A program made the translations under genes and the position numbers. From Nitrosospira multiformis (GTDB lineage: Bacteria; Pseudomonadota; Gammaproteobacteria; Burkholderiales; Nitrosomonadaceae): a DNA stretch of 64,000 nt. Positions 17,097-25,249 of this stretch are shown piece by piece. The notes under the pieces were generated by a model that searched no databases, was not told the origin of the DNA, and saw only the letters and a program-made list of their open reading frames with translations. Location: NCBI GenBank assembly GCA_017306155.1, contig JAFKJB010000014.1:1-64000 (forward strand). Direction: 5' to 3'. The stretch's first letter is position 1; every line of letters begins with the position of its first letter.

Positions 17097-17897
17097 TTAC
17101 TCCGGTTCGATGCGACGCAGCAGGTCCTGGATATACGTCGCAGGGATAGCATACGTTATGCCGCTCGGATTGCTGAGCGCCGCCTCCTTCTTTCCCTTTA
17201 CGAATACCATGTTGATTACGCCATAGACCACTCCGGACTCGGGATCATAAAGCGGGCTCCCGCTATTGCCCGGATACGCAGTACCGTCGAGCTGAAAAAC
17301 TGCATAAATGGGCTTTTGTAGCTGGTTGATCATCTTCGCGTCGAGCTGCCGCGAATTATGCGCGGGCAAAATAATCGGCGTGATGGATGAAACCATGGCA
17401 CGATGGGTAACCGGGTAAAATCCAAGAACCATCCCGATCGGGAAACCGGTGAAAGCCAGATCCTGCCCTTCACGCACCTTGCGCGCATCTCCCAGTTCCA
17501 TGGCTGGCAAAGCCGCACCGGAAATTCTGAGCACCACCAGATCGTGCTCCTTGTCGATTGCAGCAATATCGGCAGACCTGAGTTCGCCCTGTTTTCCCTT
17601 GCCGGTAATGACGGTATATGACTCATGATTGGCAACGTCCAGCGCCTCGGGAACAACATGGGCATTTGTAACCACATGGAGGCCATCATTCAATACAAAA
17701 CCGGTTCCGAGGAAGTTCAGAGCAGGCGAACGTGTTTTCTGGAAAGTACCCACCCCTACGATCGAGGGCTTGATACGTTCAATTGTCTTGACAAGGTCGC
17801 TACCCCAAAGCGGGGTAGCGACCATGAGCGCCAAAACGCTGAGGCATTGAACAGAGCCGATGTGGAGAATCGGCAAGGCTTTGCGGATGCGTATCAT
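17097..17897 (-). CDS. Secreted trypsin-like serine protease
   Basis: A 266-residue protein with a signal sequence (hydrophobic 10-28, cleavage likely near 27-33) and a trypsin-like/DegP-type protease domain. The catalytic triad is visible: His80 (TNAHVV), Asp119 (EHDLVVL) and Ser212 (GNSGSP). There is no PDZ domain. It should act in the periplasm or outside the cell. It lies 77 nt upstream of the pseudo-receiver gene on the same strand and may share a transcript with both regulators. Codons 26-34 form a perfect hairpin in the DNA, noted separately. Confidence 0.85.
   Translation of the reverse strand: MIRIRKALPILHIGSVQCLSVLALMVATPLWGSDLVKTIERIKPSIVGVGTFQKTRSPALNFLGTGFVLNDGLHVVTNAHVVPEALDVANHESYTVITGKGKQGELRSADIAAIDKEHDLVVLRISGAALPAMELGDARKVREGQDLAFTGFPIGMVLGFYPVTHRAMVSSITPIILPAHNSRQLDAKMINQLQKPIYAVFQLDGTAYPGNSGSPLYDPESGVVYGVINMVFVKGKKEAALSNPSGITYAIPATYIQDLLRRIEPE
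17795..17823 (-). repeat. Perfect 12-bp hairpin inside the protease gene
   Basis: GGTCGCTACCCC and GGGGTAGCGACC flank a 5-nt loop. The hairpin covers codons 26-34 of the protease (VATPLWGSD), across the expected signal-peptide cleavage region and about 75-103 nt after the start codon. Such a stem is unusual inside coding sequence. It might slow translation at the export step or act as an attenuator, or simply be chance. Confidence 0.7.
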
Positions 17898-17999
17898 CCT
17901 CGAACTGAATTCATTTACAACTTCAATCGATCCCTTGAGTCGATTCCGCGAGACCCCCTCCAGTTTCTTCCTAGATTGCTCGCGCAGCGGCCCGCAGGC

Positions 18000-18257
18000 T
18001 CACCCACATCCTTCCATCTTGTAGATGAAATAGCCGTCCTTGTTGATTGCTTCCTCAACATTGGCAGGAGCCTTTTCGCTGTGGCAGAACCTGCACTCCC
18101 TGCTGCTGACCGCTGCATCGCCTTCGCCAACAGAAGTCAGCCACTGCTTCGCATACTCGATCGCTTTCTTGTCGTCTCTCGTGTTCGTGAACACGTCAAA
18201 GTGCATTGTGCGGCCATCTTTGGCTTTCACCCAAGTGTCATATACATGCATTTCCAT
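18000..18257 (-). CDS. DUF2024 family protein
   Basis: An 85-residue protein beginning MEMHVYDTWVKAKDG with HFDVF next, characteristic of DUF2024. Residues 50-60 carry ECRFCHSEKAP, and the C-terminus is KMEGCG. CRFCH looks like a c-type heme motif, but there is no signal peptide; I recall this Cys pattern as conserved in the family, so metal binding is more likely than heme. Function unknown. A small hydrophobic open frame lies 28 nt upstream on the same strand. Confidence 0.8.
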   Translation of the reverse strand: MEMHVYDTWVKAKDGRTMHFDVFTNTRDDKKAIEYAKQWLTSVGEGDAAVSSRECRFCHSEKAPANVEEAINKDGYFIYKMEGCG

Positions 18258-18285
18258 AAGCTTTCCTCTTCGATGATTTCAAGTC

Positions 18286-18387
18286 TTACCGGAGTTGGTA
18301 ATTCAACAACAGCGCATAGACTATCACGGCAAAAGAAAAAGTGAAATGTAGCGCATACAGAGCCATTGTTTTTCTATGTCGCCTCAT
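18286..18387 (-). CDS. Possible small single-helix membrane peptide upstream of DUF2024
   Basis: A 33-codon frame begins MRRHRKTMALYALHF and continues as one hydrophobic helix (FSFAVIVYALLL) ending NYQLR. A basic N-terminus before a single membrane helix is typical of small inner-membrane peptides. It ends 28 nt before the DUF2024 start. Against it: no good ribosome binding site precedes the first ATG, and that ATG overlaps a TATAAT hexamer. If that hexamer is a promoter, translation would have to start at the second ATG (18366), giving 26 residues. Confidence 0.35.
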   Translation of the reverse strand: MRRHRKTMALYALHFTFSFAVIVYALLLNYQLR

Positions 18388-18391
18388 TATA
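18386..18391 (-). promoter_or_regulatory. Candidate -10 hexamer for the DUF2024 transcript
   Basis: A perfect TATAAT on the minus strand, 129 nt upstream of the DUF2024 ATG. A TTGAAC hexamer lies 14 nt further upstream, which is shorter than the usual 16-18 nt spacing. The support is therefore moderate at best. Confidence 0.35.
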
Positions 18392-18477
18392 GTGCCCCGC
18401 TTCCGGTTCAAAACGATGCGGGGTTGACATGACGCCAAACATTTCAGGGGCGCCGGTCTGGCCCGAAATCATCAGGT

Positions 18478-18495
18478 TTGTCATAAAACTGTGAC
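18478..18495 (+). promoter_or_regulatory. Pho box upstream of the porin gene
   Basis: TTGTCATAAAACTGTGAC matches the PhoB-binding consensus CTGTCATA(A/T)A(A/T)CTGTCA(C/T) at 16 of 18 positions, with both TGTCA/CTGT-type half-sites in the correct 11-nt register. It lies 80 nt upstream of the porin ATG. Regulation by phosphate starvation fits a phosphate-selective porin. Confidence 0.75.
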
Positions 18496-18575
18496 AAACC
18501 TGCAATGAAACGGACATCTTCCGGACGTATTCTCCCTTCGGTTTTTTATCAAACATCCGAAAAGAGAATAGACCG

Positions 18576-20252
18576 ATGAAATTACGCAAGCTTACACTGG
18601 CACTCGCCACCGTCCTGGGTTCAAGCTTACCGTCTGCGGCTTTCGCCCTCGATCTTTATGTCGATACCAAAACAGAGCAAATCTATGCGAAACCGGGTCC
18701 CGGACGTGTCCATATCGGTTCTTTCGTAAGAGAAGAGGATGCTGCGACAAAAACTGCCGGCAAAACCAGTAAAACCGCTGATGCACCCATGGAAAACTCA
18801 GATAGCCGGGTAGCGGAAAGGGCAGCCGGGAAAACAGATCCGGCAGAACTGATGGCGGCCCGTCGAGACATCGAAATGAAGGCAAAGATGCGGGAAGCGC
18901 GCCTTGTCAGCGATTTGGCATCACTGGAAGAGCGGGTCAAGCAAACTGAAAAAACCAAGATGAAGTATGGGCCTGGATATCATTTTGAAAGTGCTGATGG
19001 CAACTTTACTGCCGAGATCAATGGACGCCTGCAAGCCGACTCGCAATATAACATTACCAATGACGTCCTGCCCCCCGCGGCTACTGACCGTCCTTATGAG
19101 TTAAACAGTGGCGTCAATCTCCGGCGTGCCCGTCTTGGCGTGGAAGGCACGATGTACAAAAGATGGGGCTACAAGTTCGAGTACGACTTCAGCCGTGGAA
19201 ACGGATCGGTGACGGCGGGGATTACGGACGCATTCATCCGCTATGACTTCAATAATCCGTTATCAATAAAGGTGGGATCGTTCAAGGAGCCGTTCAGCCT
19301 GGAGGAAGCGACGAGCAACCGCTTCCTGACGTTTATCGAACGGCATATGTCCCCGAATACATTTCTCGATAATCCCAACGTCTACAAGACCGGGATAGGC
19401 GTCAACTACGCGGTGCCACGCTGGCAAACCGGAATTTCCTTCCAGACCGAGCCGATAGGAAGCTCAAACTCCGGGACGTCAGTCAATCCCAATGGCAACA
19501 ACAGCCGCAGCAACGGCGCAGGCGACACCAGCTGGGAAGGGGTCGGCCGTATTACCGGCAGACCCTGGATGGAGAGCGAGACCAAGTTCTGGCATGTAGG
19601 GGTGTCAGCAGCGTATACGCGGGTCAACACCCAATACATGGGGAATGGTGACTTCGCCAATGGTGGAATGAGTTTCGCATCTTTTCCGGGCGCCAACGTT
19701 GACCGAACCAACGTGCTGAATACCGGCAACCTGAGTTTCGGCAACAAGAACGACCCGAACTCGCGGCAGTTGGAAAGCTACAGACGCTGGGGTGCGGAAA
19801 CTGCTCTGGTCTATGGTCCGTTCTCTGCGCAGGCAGAGTACCTGCGAACCGATGTACACGGCCGTGGTTATAGCGGAGATGCAATGTATGGCTTCTACGG
19901 TTACTTAAGCTACTTCCTGACCGGCGAATCCCGTGTCTACCACGTCAAGAATGGCGCATGGAACAGGCTAAAGCCTTTCCAGGATTTTCAGCTCAATGGG
20001 CCAGGCTGGGGAGCCTGGGAAATTGCCGCGGGGTACGATTACATGAACATGAATGACGGAGTCCTCAGGGGTGGAAAGGCGAATCTCATTAGATTTGGTC
20101 TTAACTGGTATCCTCATTCCCATATTCGTGTCATGACCAATTATGTCCATGTCCTCGACATAAATACCGCGGGCGTGGCGGATCGCCGCAGTGCCGGATT
20201 TAACAATGCCAACCTCGATATGTGGCTGACGCGCTTTCAGGTGGATTTTTAA
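18576..20252 (+). CDS. Phosphate-selective porin O/P family protein
   Basis: This 558-residue outer-membrane protein has a signal peptide (1-25, ending AAFA), an N-terminal segment with coiled-coil character (about 100-130), and a long beta-barrel of the OprO/OprP family, for example the FTAEINGRLQ, NLRRARLGVEG, FKEPFSLEE and HIRVMTNYVH stretches. It ends WLTRFQVDF, with C-terminal Phe as expected for outer-membrane barrels. It should form an anion/phosphate channel. A good Pho box lies upstream. The 100-residue N-terminal extension, with a Lys/Ala/Thr-rich part (55-75), is longer than a bare barrel needs. Confidence 0.88.
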   Translation: MKLRKLTLALATVLGSSLPSAAFALDLYVDTKTEQIYAKPGPGRVHIGSFVREEDAATKTAGKTSKTADAPMENSDSRVAERAAGKTDPAELMAARRDIEMKAKMREARLVSDLASLEERVKQTEKTKMKYGPGYHFESADGNFTAEINGRLQADSQYNITNDVLPPAATDRPYELNSGVNLRRARLGVEGTMYKRWGYKFEYDFSRGNGSVTAGITDAFIRYDFNNPLSIKVGSFKEPFSLEEATSNRFLTFIERHMSPNTFLDNPNVYKTGIGVNYAVPRWQTGISFQTEPIGSSNSGTSVNPNGNNSRSNGAGDTSWEGVGRITGRPWMESETKFWHVGVSAAYTRVNTQYMGNGDFANGGMSFASFPGANVDRTNVLNTGNLSFGNKNDPNSRQLESYRRWGAETALVYGPFSAQAEYLRTDVHGRGYSGDAMYGFYGYLSYFLTGESRVYHVKNGAWNRLKPFQDFQLNGPGWGAWEIAAGYDYMNMNDGVLRGGKANLIRFGLNWYPHSHIRVMTNYVHVLDINTAGVADRRSAGFNNANLDMWLTRFQVDF

Positions 20253-20282
20253 AGTCGCCGGAAGATACAGTGGCACAGTGAG

Positions 20283-20371
20283 TAGCGTACGCGTACTAAA
20301 TAGCGTATGCGTACGGCAGCCATGCGAGCATCTCCATTACCGATGGCAGCGAAAATGCTCGCTGCTGCCAG
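20283..20371. terminator. Palindromic repeats between convergent genes, possible bidirectional terminator
   Basis: Between the porin stop and the DUF748 stop lie two near-identical 14-mers, TAGCGTACGCGTAC (20283-20296) and TAGCGTATGCGTAC (20301-20314). Each has a (near-)palindromic core, and together they form a 10-bp stem with one mismatch. A second stem follows, GCGAGCAT (20324-20331) with ATGCTCGC (20355-20362). No T-run follows, so this is only a likely two-way transcription barrier. Confidence 0.4.
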
Positions 20372-20380
20372 ATAGGGCTC

Positions 20381-23300
20381 TTACCTGATGGAGAACTCCA
20401 CGCGGTTACCCGGCTTCTCGCGGTTCGTTCCTGCGTCAATTTTCGGCGAAAGTATGAAAATTCGAGCATCAGGGATTTCCCCTTGTGCGATCAGCCAGTC
20501 CCGCGCGCTCATCGCCCGGCTTTCGGCAAGCCCCTGCAATTCCGTATCGCCCGCGTCGATGTTGGCAAGCATCAGCTTCTCCATCTCTTCCGCGGGCAGA
20601 CTTTTTGTCAGACCGATGAAGTTTTTCGGCTTCTCGAACTTGGCATCCTTGTAAACCTGCTCCAGGTATTTTTTATATTCCTCCGGTGTCAGTGTTACAT
20701 CTTCCAGGGAATCGTAAGATTTTCCTTTTTTGACATCCGCCGACAATTTCTCCGCCTTGATTTTGCGTTCAAGTACGCGCCGCTTCAAAGGCTCCGGATC
20801 ACTCGAAGCATCGGCATGACCGATGATCTCAAGATTCAGCGCTGGCCGGTCTTTCAGCGCCTGGGCCAGCTTCTGGAGCCTTTCTTCTGCCTCTGGCGGA
20901 ATCTTTACCTCACCTGCGGGAAAATCGACCTCGGATAATTCTTCTCCCCCGAAAAGCGATCCGAGCACCGTGAAAGGCGCAGTAGCTGCCTTGGTCAGCA
21001 AGTTGAGGATTGCCTTGAGGATTAACCCGCCCAGGCTGAATTTCGGATCGTTGATGGAACCGCTTACAGGGAGACGAATATCTATTTCTCCGCGCCGGTT
21101 TTTTAGCAGCGCCAATGCGAGGTTGACCGGAATCGATAGTGCATCCGGACTTTCGATTTTCTCGCCAAAAGTCAATTGATCGAGGAAGATGCTGTTTTCC
21201 GCAGTTAACTCACCGTGTTCGACATGATAGTGAACGTCGACCGACAGTTTACCTTTCTCGATTGCGTATCCGATATATTTCCCGGAATAGGGGCTGAACG
21301 TAGGCATGTCGATACCTTTGGCCGAGGCCGTGATATCAAGATAGAGTTCCCTGCCGAAGGCGTCAACCGATCCGCTGATTTTCAATGGTGCCGTTTTATC
21401 TACCATGCCGCGAATATCCACTTCTCCGGCTTTCCGGGGATGGAGCGGTCCTATGCGTCCCGCCAGATCGGTCAAGTTGGCGCGATAGTTGGGCTGGATG
21501 AACTGATCCTGAAAATTGACCTGTCCTCCCTGCATCACGATACGGCCTATGCGGACAGGCAGGCTCTTGCGCGGGGGTGACTGCGAAGGAACAGGCACAG
21601 GCGATATTTCAGCAGGTGTGTCCGCCGGTTCCGGTTCGGGCGTCGCTGCCGGCGCAGCGGCAGCCTGTGAGGGAGAAACCGCTGCTTCCTTCTCCTGCCT
21701 CACGATATATTTGAGGTTCAACTCACCTCGGGGAGTAAGGACGACATGGGCAAAGAAGTCTGTAAGCGTGATCGAGGCGGTATTGATGCTGAGAGGTTCA
21801 TTGGCAAACTCGATACCCTTGATATCCACACTTCTCCAACGCATGAGATTGGTGGCGTCCGCCTTGTCCAGCATGTTGAAATTAGTGAGCCTCCCATCCC
21901 CGCGCACCGCCACTTTTAACGGCGATGCCTTTTCTCTCCGTGCCTGTTCAGGTCGCTTCTGCTCCTTGCCGCCATCGGCTTTGATCTTGCCGCGGAAGGA
22001 CAGCGCGCCGCGCGAGAACAGCACATTCAGCCGGTCTCCGGCCCAGCCTTGCAATGCAACAAGGTCGACATCCTTGGCATTTACTGCCAGATCTGCCGCG
22101 AGCGGCGCCCAGGCAAGGGACCCCTTTGTTTCCAGGCTGCCTGTTTTGTTGACTTCCGCCTTGAGCTCGAGCTGGGAGGGCGTTGCGCCACTGAAGTCGA
22201 TCTGGCTAACTGCCAGATCAAGGGCATTGACCACCATGGGGGCTATGTCCGGCAAAGTGATATCTTCAAAGCGCAATCCGGCATCCGCCAGCTTGAAGCT
22301 GCCAAGTTTTACCGTCCATGACTTACCTGTATCCGCTTTGGGAGTAGTAGTAGAGGATCGGGATGCTTTTTCCGCCTTGTTTGCCGGAGTAAAAAGCTTG
22401 GCAAGATTGAGCCGCCCGTCTTTATGGCGTTGCAATGAGGCATTGAAGCGATCCAGGGTTGCAGCACCGAGACTGACATTTTTCTGTCCGGTATCAACCA
22501 CGATCTCATTCAGCGTGAGCTTTGGCAGGTTGAGTGTGGGTTCAGCGCTGCCTTCCGGCGACACCGCAATTTCCGTCAAGACTACGGCAGCTCGCGAGGG
22601 CTTCACCGCATTCAGGTTTATTTCAGTCAATCGGACATTGAATTCGCCCAGTGTGGCGGCATATGGCGCCTCCACCGAATGATTCTCCACTTTCAGCTTC
22701 TTCAATGCGGCATTGCCTGTCAGAACCAGGGTGGGCGATTGACCATCGGCCTGGGTAAACGTCAACAAGAGCTGACTGTCAAAATAACCGGAGAGAAGGC
22801 GAATACCGACTGGAATGGGTGAATACTCGTCTATACGCGTCAGATCCACATCGTTCAATCTGATCTCAAGCGTTGCTTCGCGATTTGCGGTGAAAGGCCG
22901 CAACTTTCCGGTGAGATTGAACGGAGCACCGTTCACTCTGGCGCTGAAGCGCGGCTCCACCCATGTTTCCTCCGCACTTTCGAAATTGGCGATGAAAGGC
23001 ACACCGACTTGAATGTCGGATATCTCCTGCTGACTTTTTTTCACATGGTCGACGAATTCGAAATGGCCGTCTTCGATAACGATATTCTGTACCGAGAACA
23101 TGCTCTTGCCGCCCTCCTCCTCTTCTTTCGGCCGTTTCATGAAGTCTTCTATCAGGTCGGTGATATTGAACTTCTGCTGCGCTTCACGGACGAGACGCAC
23201 AGCGGGCCCTTTGAGCGAAACCGAACTGATCACGGGCGCGCGATGAGCAATAGAGGCAATACTCAGGTCGAGGTGAAGCTCATCAAAGGAAAAAAGATTC

Positions 23301-23572
23301 CTGTCTGCGTCTACACTTGTCTCTTTTTCGCCTATTCGAAAACCACGAACCGTCAACTCCAGCGTATAGGGCTGAATGTCGATCGACTGTACAGTAACGG
23401 GGCGGTGCAGGGCATCCGATAAAACGGCTTCAAGCTTCGCCTTGGCGTATCCAGGCAACCAGAAATAGCCGAGCAGACCAAACAGGACAATTATTCCGGC
23501 GAAAACCCCCAGACCGATTATGAAACGGCGAAGGCTAATGAAACGATGCAAGAATGTTGTGAGTGAAGACAT
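20381..23572 (-). CDS. DUF748 (AsmA-like) envelope protein with C-terminal OmpA-like domain
   Basis: A protein of about 1063 residues with an N-terminal membrane anchor (IIGLGVFAGIIVLFGLLGYF). Long AsmA/DUF748 beta-rich repeats fill the periplasm (PVTVQSIDI near the start). A Pro/Ala-rich linker lies at about 640-680, and the C-terminus resembles OmpA (LEIIGHADASSD, ARDWLIAQG, NRVEFSIR). AsmA-like proteins are thought to form bridges for lipid transport across the periplasm, and OmpA domains bind peptidoglycan. I start at ATG 23572 (MSSLTTFLH); an in-frame TTG at 23608 adds 12 residues. Neither start has a good ribosome binding site. It is convergent with the porin gene. Confidence 0.82.
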   Translation of the reverse strand: MSSLTTFLHRFISLRRFIIGLGVFAGIIVLFGLLGYFWLPGYAKAKLEAVLSDALHRPVTVQSIDIQPYTLELTVRGFRIGEKETSVDADRNLFSFDELHLDLSIASIAHRAPVISSVSLKGPAVRLVREAQQKFNITDLIEDFMKRPKEEEEGGKSMFSVQNIVIEDGHFEFVDHVKKSQQEISDIQVGVPFIANFESAEETWVEPRFSARVNGAPFNLTGKLRPFTANREATLEIRLNDVDLTRIDEYSPIPVGIRLLSGYFDSQLLLTFTQADGQSPTLVLTGNAALKKLKVENHSVEAPYAATLGEFNVRLTEINLNAVKPSRAAVVLTEIAVSPEGSAEPTLNLPKLTLNEIVVDTGQKNVSLGAATLDRFNASLQRHKDGRLNLAKLFTPANKAEKASRSSTTTPKADTGKSWTVKLGSFKLADAGLRFEDITLPDIAPMVVNALDLAVSQIDFSGATPSQLELKAEVNKTGSLETKGSLAWAPLAADLAVNAKDVDLVALQGWAGDRLNVLFSRGALSFRGKIKADGGKEQKRPEQARREKASPLKVAVRGDGRLTNFNMLDKADATNLMRWRSVDIKGIEFANEPLSINTASITLTDFFAHVVLTPRGELNLKYIVRQEKEAAVSPSQAAAAPAATPEPEPADTPAEISPVPVPSQSPPRKSLPVRIGRIVMQGGQVNFQDQFIQPNYRANLTDLAGRIGPLHPRKAGEVDIRGMVDKTAPLKISGSVDAFGRELYLDITASAKGIDMPTFSPYSGKYIGYAIEKGKLSVDVHYHVEHGELTAENSIFLDQLTFGEKIESPDALSIPVNLALALLKNRRGEIDIRLPVSGSINDPKFSLGGLILKAILNLLTKAATAPFTVLGSLFGGEELSEVDFPAGEVKIPPEAEERLQKLAQALKDRPALNLEIIGHADASSDPEPLKRRVLERKIKAEKLSADVKKGKSYDSLEDVTLTPEEYKKYLEQVYKDAKFEKPKNFIGLTKSLPAEEMEKLMLANIDAGDTELQGLAESRAMSARDWLIAQGEIPDARIFILSPKIDAGTNREKPGNRVEFSIR

Positions 23573-23708
23573 GAATGAGAGTTTCGGAAGTAGCTGCCCG
23601 GTGCGCAAAAGAGTAAAAGGGTAGAGGCCTCAACCTCCCGTGTACATGAACTTCTTTCTATGCATGACTTTACGCTGTGCGGAAAAGCGGGTCAATTACG
23701 ACCAGGAA

Positions 23709-24080
23709 TTATCGCGATGGGCGGCGCGGCTGCGGCGGAATGAGCCGGAAAGTCATAACCACCAGGACCGCGAACAACACATACGCTACCAGGAACACCC
23801 ATTCCGGAAGATCATGGAAGAGGATGAGGTGCAGCCAGCGCTCGATGAAACCTGTTTCGGTCGCCCTCCCGCGCAATGCGTCTTCCAGCCATGTCAGCGG
23901 ACATACCACGCCAAGAAGGGACTCGGCGGTAACGTACAGGATAGCGGCAAGATGGGCTAACCGGAATCTCCGATTTCGCACAAAACTCACCCCTATCCAG
24001 TTACCTGCCCAGATCAGCGGCAGACTACCGACGACAAACAGCACGAACAGAAAATGAATGACTAGGATAATATCAGCCAT
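23709..24080 (-). CDS. DUF2784 family membrane protein
   Basis: A 123-residue protein with three to four hydrophobic helices, beginning MADIILVIHFLFVLFVV and containing the CPLTWLEDALR and HDLPEWVF motifs of DUF2784. Function is unknown; it sits in the inner membrane. The tail is basic and Pro/Arg-rich. The gene stands alone, divergent from the TauE/SafE exporter gene with about 130 nt between them. Confidence 0.8.
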   Translation of the reverse strand: MADIILVIHFLFVLFVVGSLPLIWAGNWIGVSFVRNRRFRLAHLAAILYVTAESLLGVVCPLTWLEDALRGRATETGFIERWLHLILFHDLPEWVFLVAYVLFAVLVVMTFRLIPPQPRRPSR

Positions 24081-24125
24081 CTGTCGAGCAGGTTTATGGA
24101 CTGATCCGCTCCCGAAAATAACAAA

Positions 24126-24141
24126 AGAATAAACATATTCT
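24126..24141. promoter_or_regulatory. Short inverted repeat upstream of the TauE/SafE gene, candidate operator
   Basis: AGAATA-AACA-TATTCT is a perfect 6-bp inverted repeat 71 nt upstream of the exporter start. AT-rich palindromes of this kind are used by ArsR-type sulfur sensors that control TSUP exporters, but no such regulator gene is nearby and the match is generic. Confidence 0.28.
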
Positions 24142-24211
24142 ATTAGGTTATTTCTGGATGTTCACACCTGTCGGTATAGTGTTGCGCTTATAGAAGAGGC
24201 AGGAATAAAGT

Positions 24212-25189
24212 ATGAAGATTCGCAACCTGGATCTGTCAGGCAACCCGATCAATATCGAACATCAGCAATTGGGAATTCCTCCCGTCGAGGAACCGGTCTC
24301 TCATCCCGGCACTCACCCGCTCCTTCACGCGGCGGCCTGGTTTGCCGTCGCAGTGTTGATCATATTGATCCTTTTTCTGGCTGGTCGTTTTTTTATTTCC
24401 AATAACTGGTTCGGGGGCTGGCAGATCATTGGTGAAACCCTGAGCAGCAGCATTTTCTGGAATTCCGTGATAGTCGGCTTCTTCGCCCAGGTCGTGGATG
24501 GCGCCCTGGGAATGGCTTATGGAGTGACAGCCACCACTTTCCTGCTTGCCTCGGGCGCCACACCCGGGGTTGCGAGCGCCAGCGTCCATATCGCCGAGAT
24601 TTTTACCACCGGCGTTTCCGGCATTTCGCATGTCAAGTTCGGCAACGTGAATAAGGATTTGTTCGTCCGGTTGCTCGTGCCCGGCATCCTTGGCGGGATC
24701 CTGGGGGCGGTACTGGTGACGCAGGTCGATGGCACCCTGTTCAAACCTTATGTTTCCGCATATCTGTTGCTGCTGGGAATTTATATTCTGAGCAAAGCGT
24801 TCCGGTCTTTGCGGCTGCGCAAGAATCCACCGAAGCATGTGGGAAAGCTCGCGCTGTTTGGTGGATTCGTCGATGCGGCAGGAGGCGGCGGATGGGGGCC
24901 GGTGGTAACATCCACACTGGTCAGTACGGGAAACGATCCGCGCATGACTATCGGCTCCGTCAATTTCGCTGAATTCTTCCTGACGCTGAGCGGCGCCGCT
25001 GTTTTCACCTTGCTGATGGAAACCAATACATGGCCCATCATCGCAGGGTTGGTCTTCGGCGGTTTGTTCGCCGCACCGTTTGCGGCAGTTCTGTGCAAAA
25101 AGCTGCACGCGAAGACTCTGCTCATACTGGTGGGCACGCTGATCATTATAACCAGTCTTTATAACCTGTACAGGGCGCTCGGAGGCTAG
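24212..25189 (+). CDS. TauE/SafE (TSUP) family sulfite/sulfonate exporter
   Basis: A 325-residue protein with a 45-residue N-terminal tail and about eight membrane helices. The repeated TSUP motif appears twice: FFAQVVDGALGMAYG at about 91-105, and FGGFVDAAGGGGWGP in the second half. TSUP proteins export sulfite, sulfoacetate or related sulfur anions, or take up organic acids; the substrate is not predictable here. AGGA precedes the ATG by 8 nt. The next gene, a TlpA-like thioredoxin, is convergent. Confidence 0.87.
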   Translation: MKIRNLDLSGNPINIEHQQLGIPPVEEPVSHPGTHPLLHAAAWFAVAVLIILILFLAGRFFISNNWFGGWQIIGETLSSSIFWNSVIVGFFAQVVDGALGMAYGVTATTFLLASGATPGVASASVHIAEIFTTGVSGISHVKFGNVNKDLFVRLLVPGILGGILGAVLVTQVDGTLFKPYVSAYLLLLGIYILSKAFRSLRLRKNPPKHVGKLALFGGFVDAAGGGGWGPVVTSTLVSTGNDPRMTIGSVNFAEFFLTLSGAAVFTLLMETNTWPIIAGLVFGGLFAAPFAAVLCKKLHAKTLLILVGTLIIITSLYNLYRALGG

Positions 25190-25249
25190 CGCAGAAATAC
25201 AATCGGAATGCAATCTTCCGCGCCCTGGGAAGGATTGTTCAGCAGTTCC

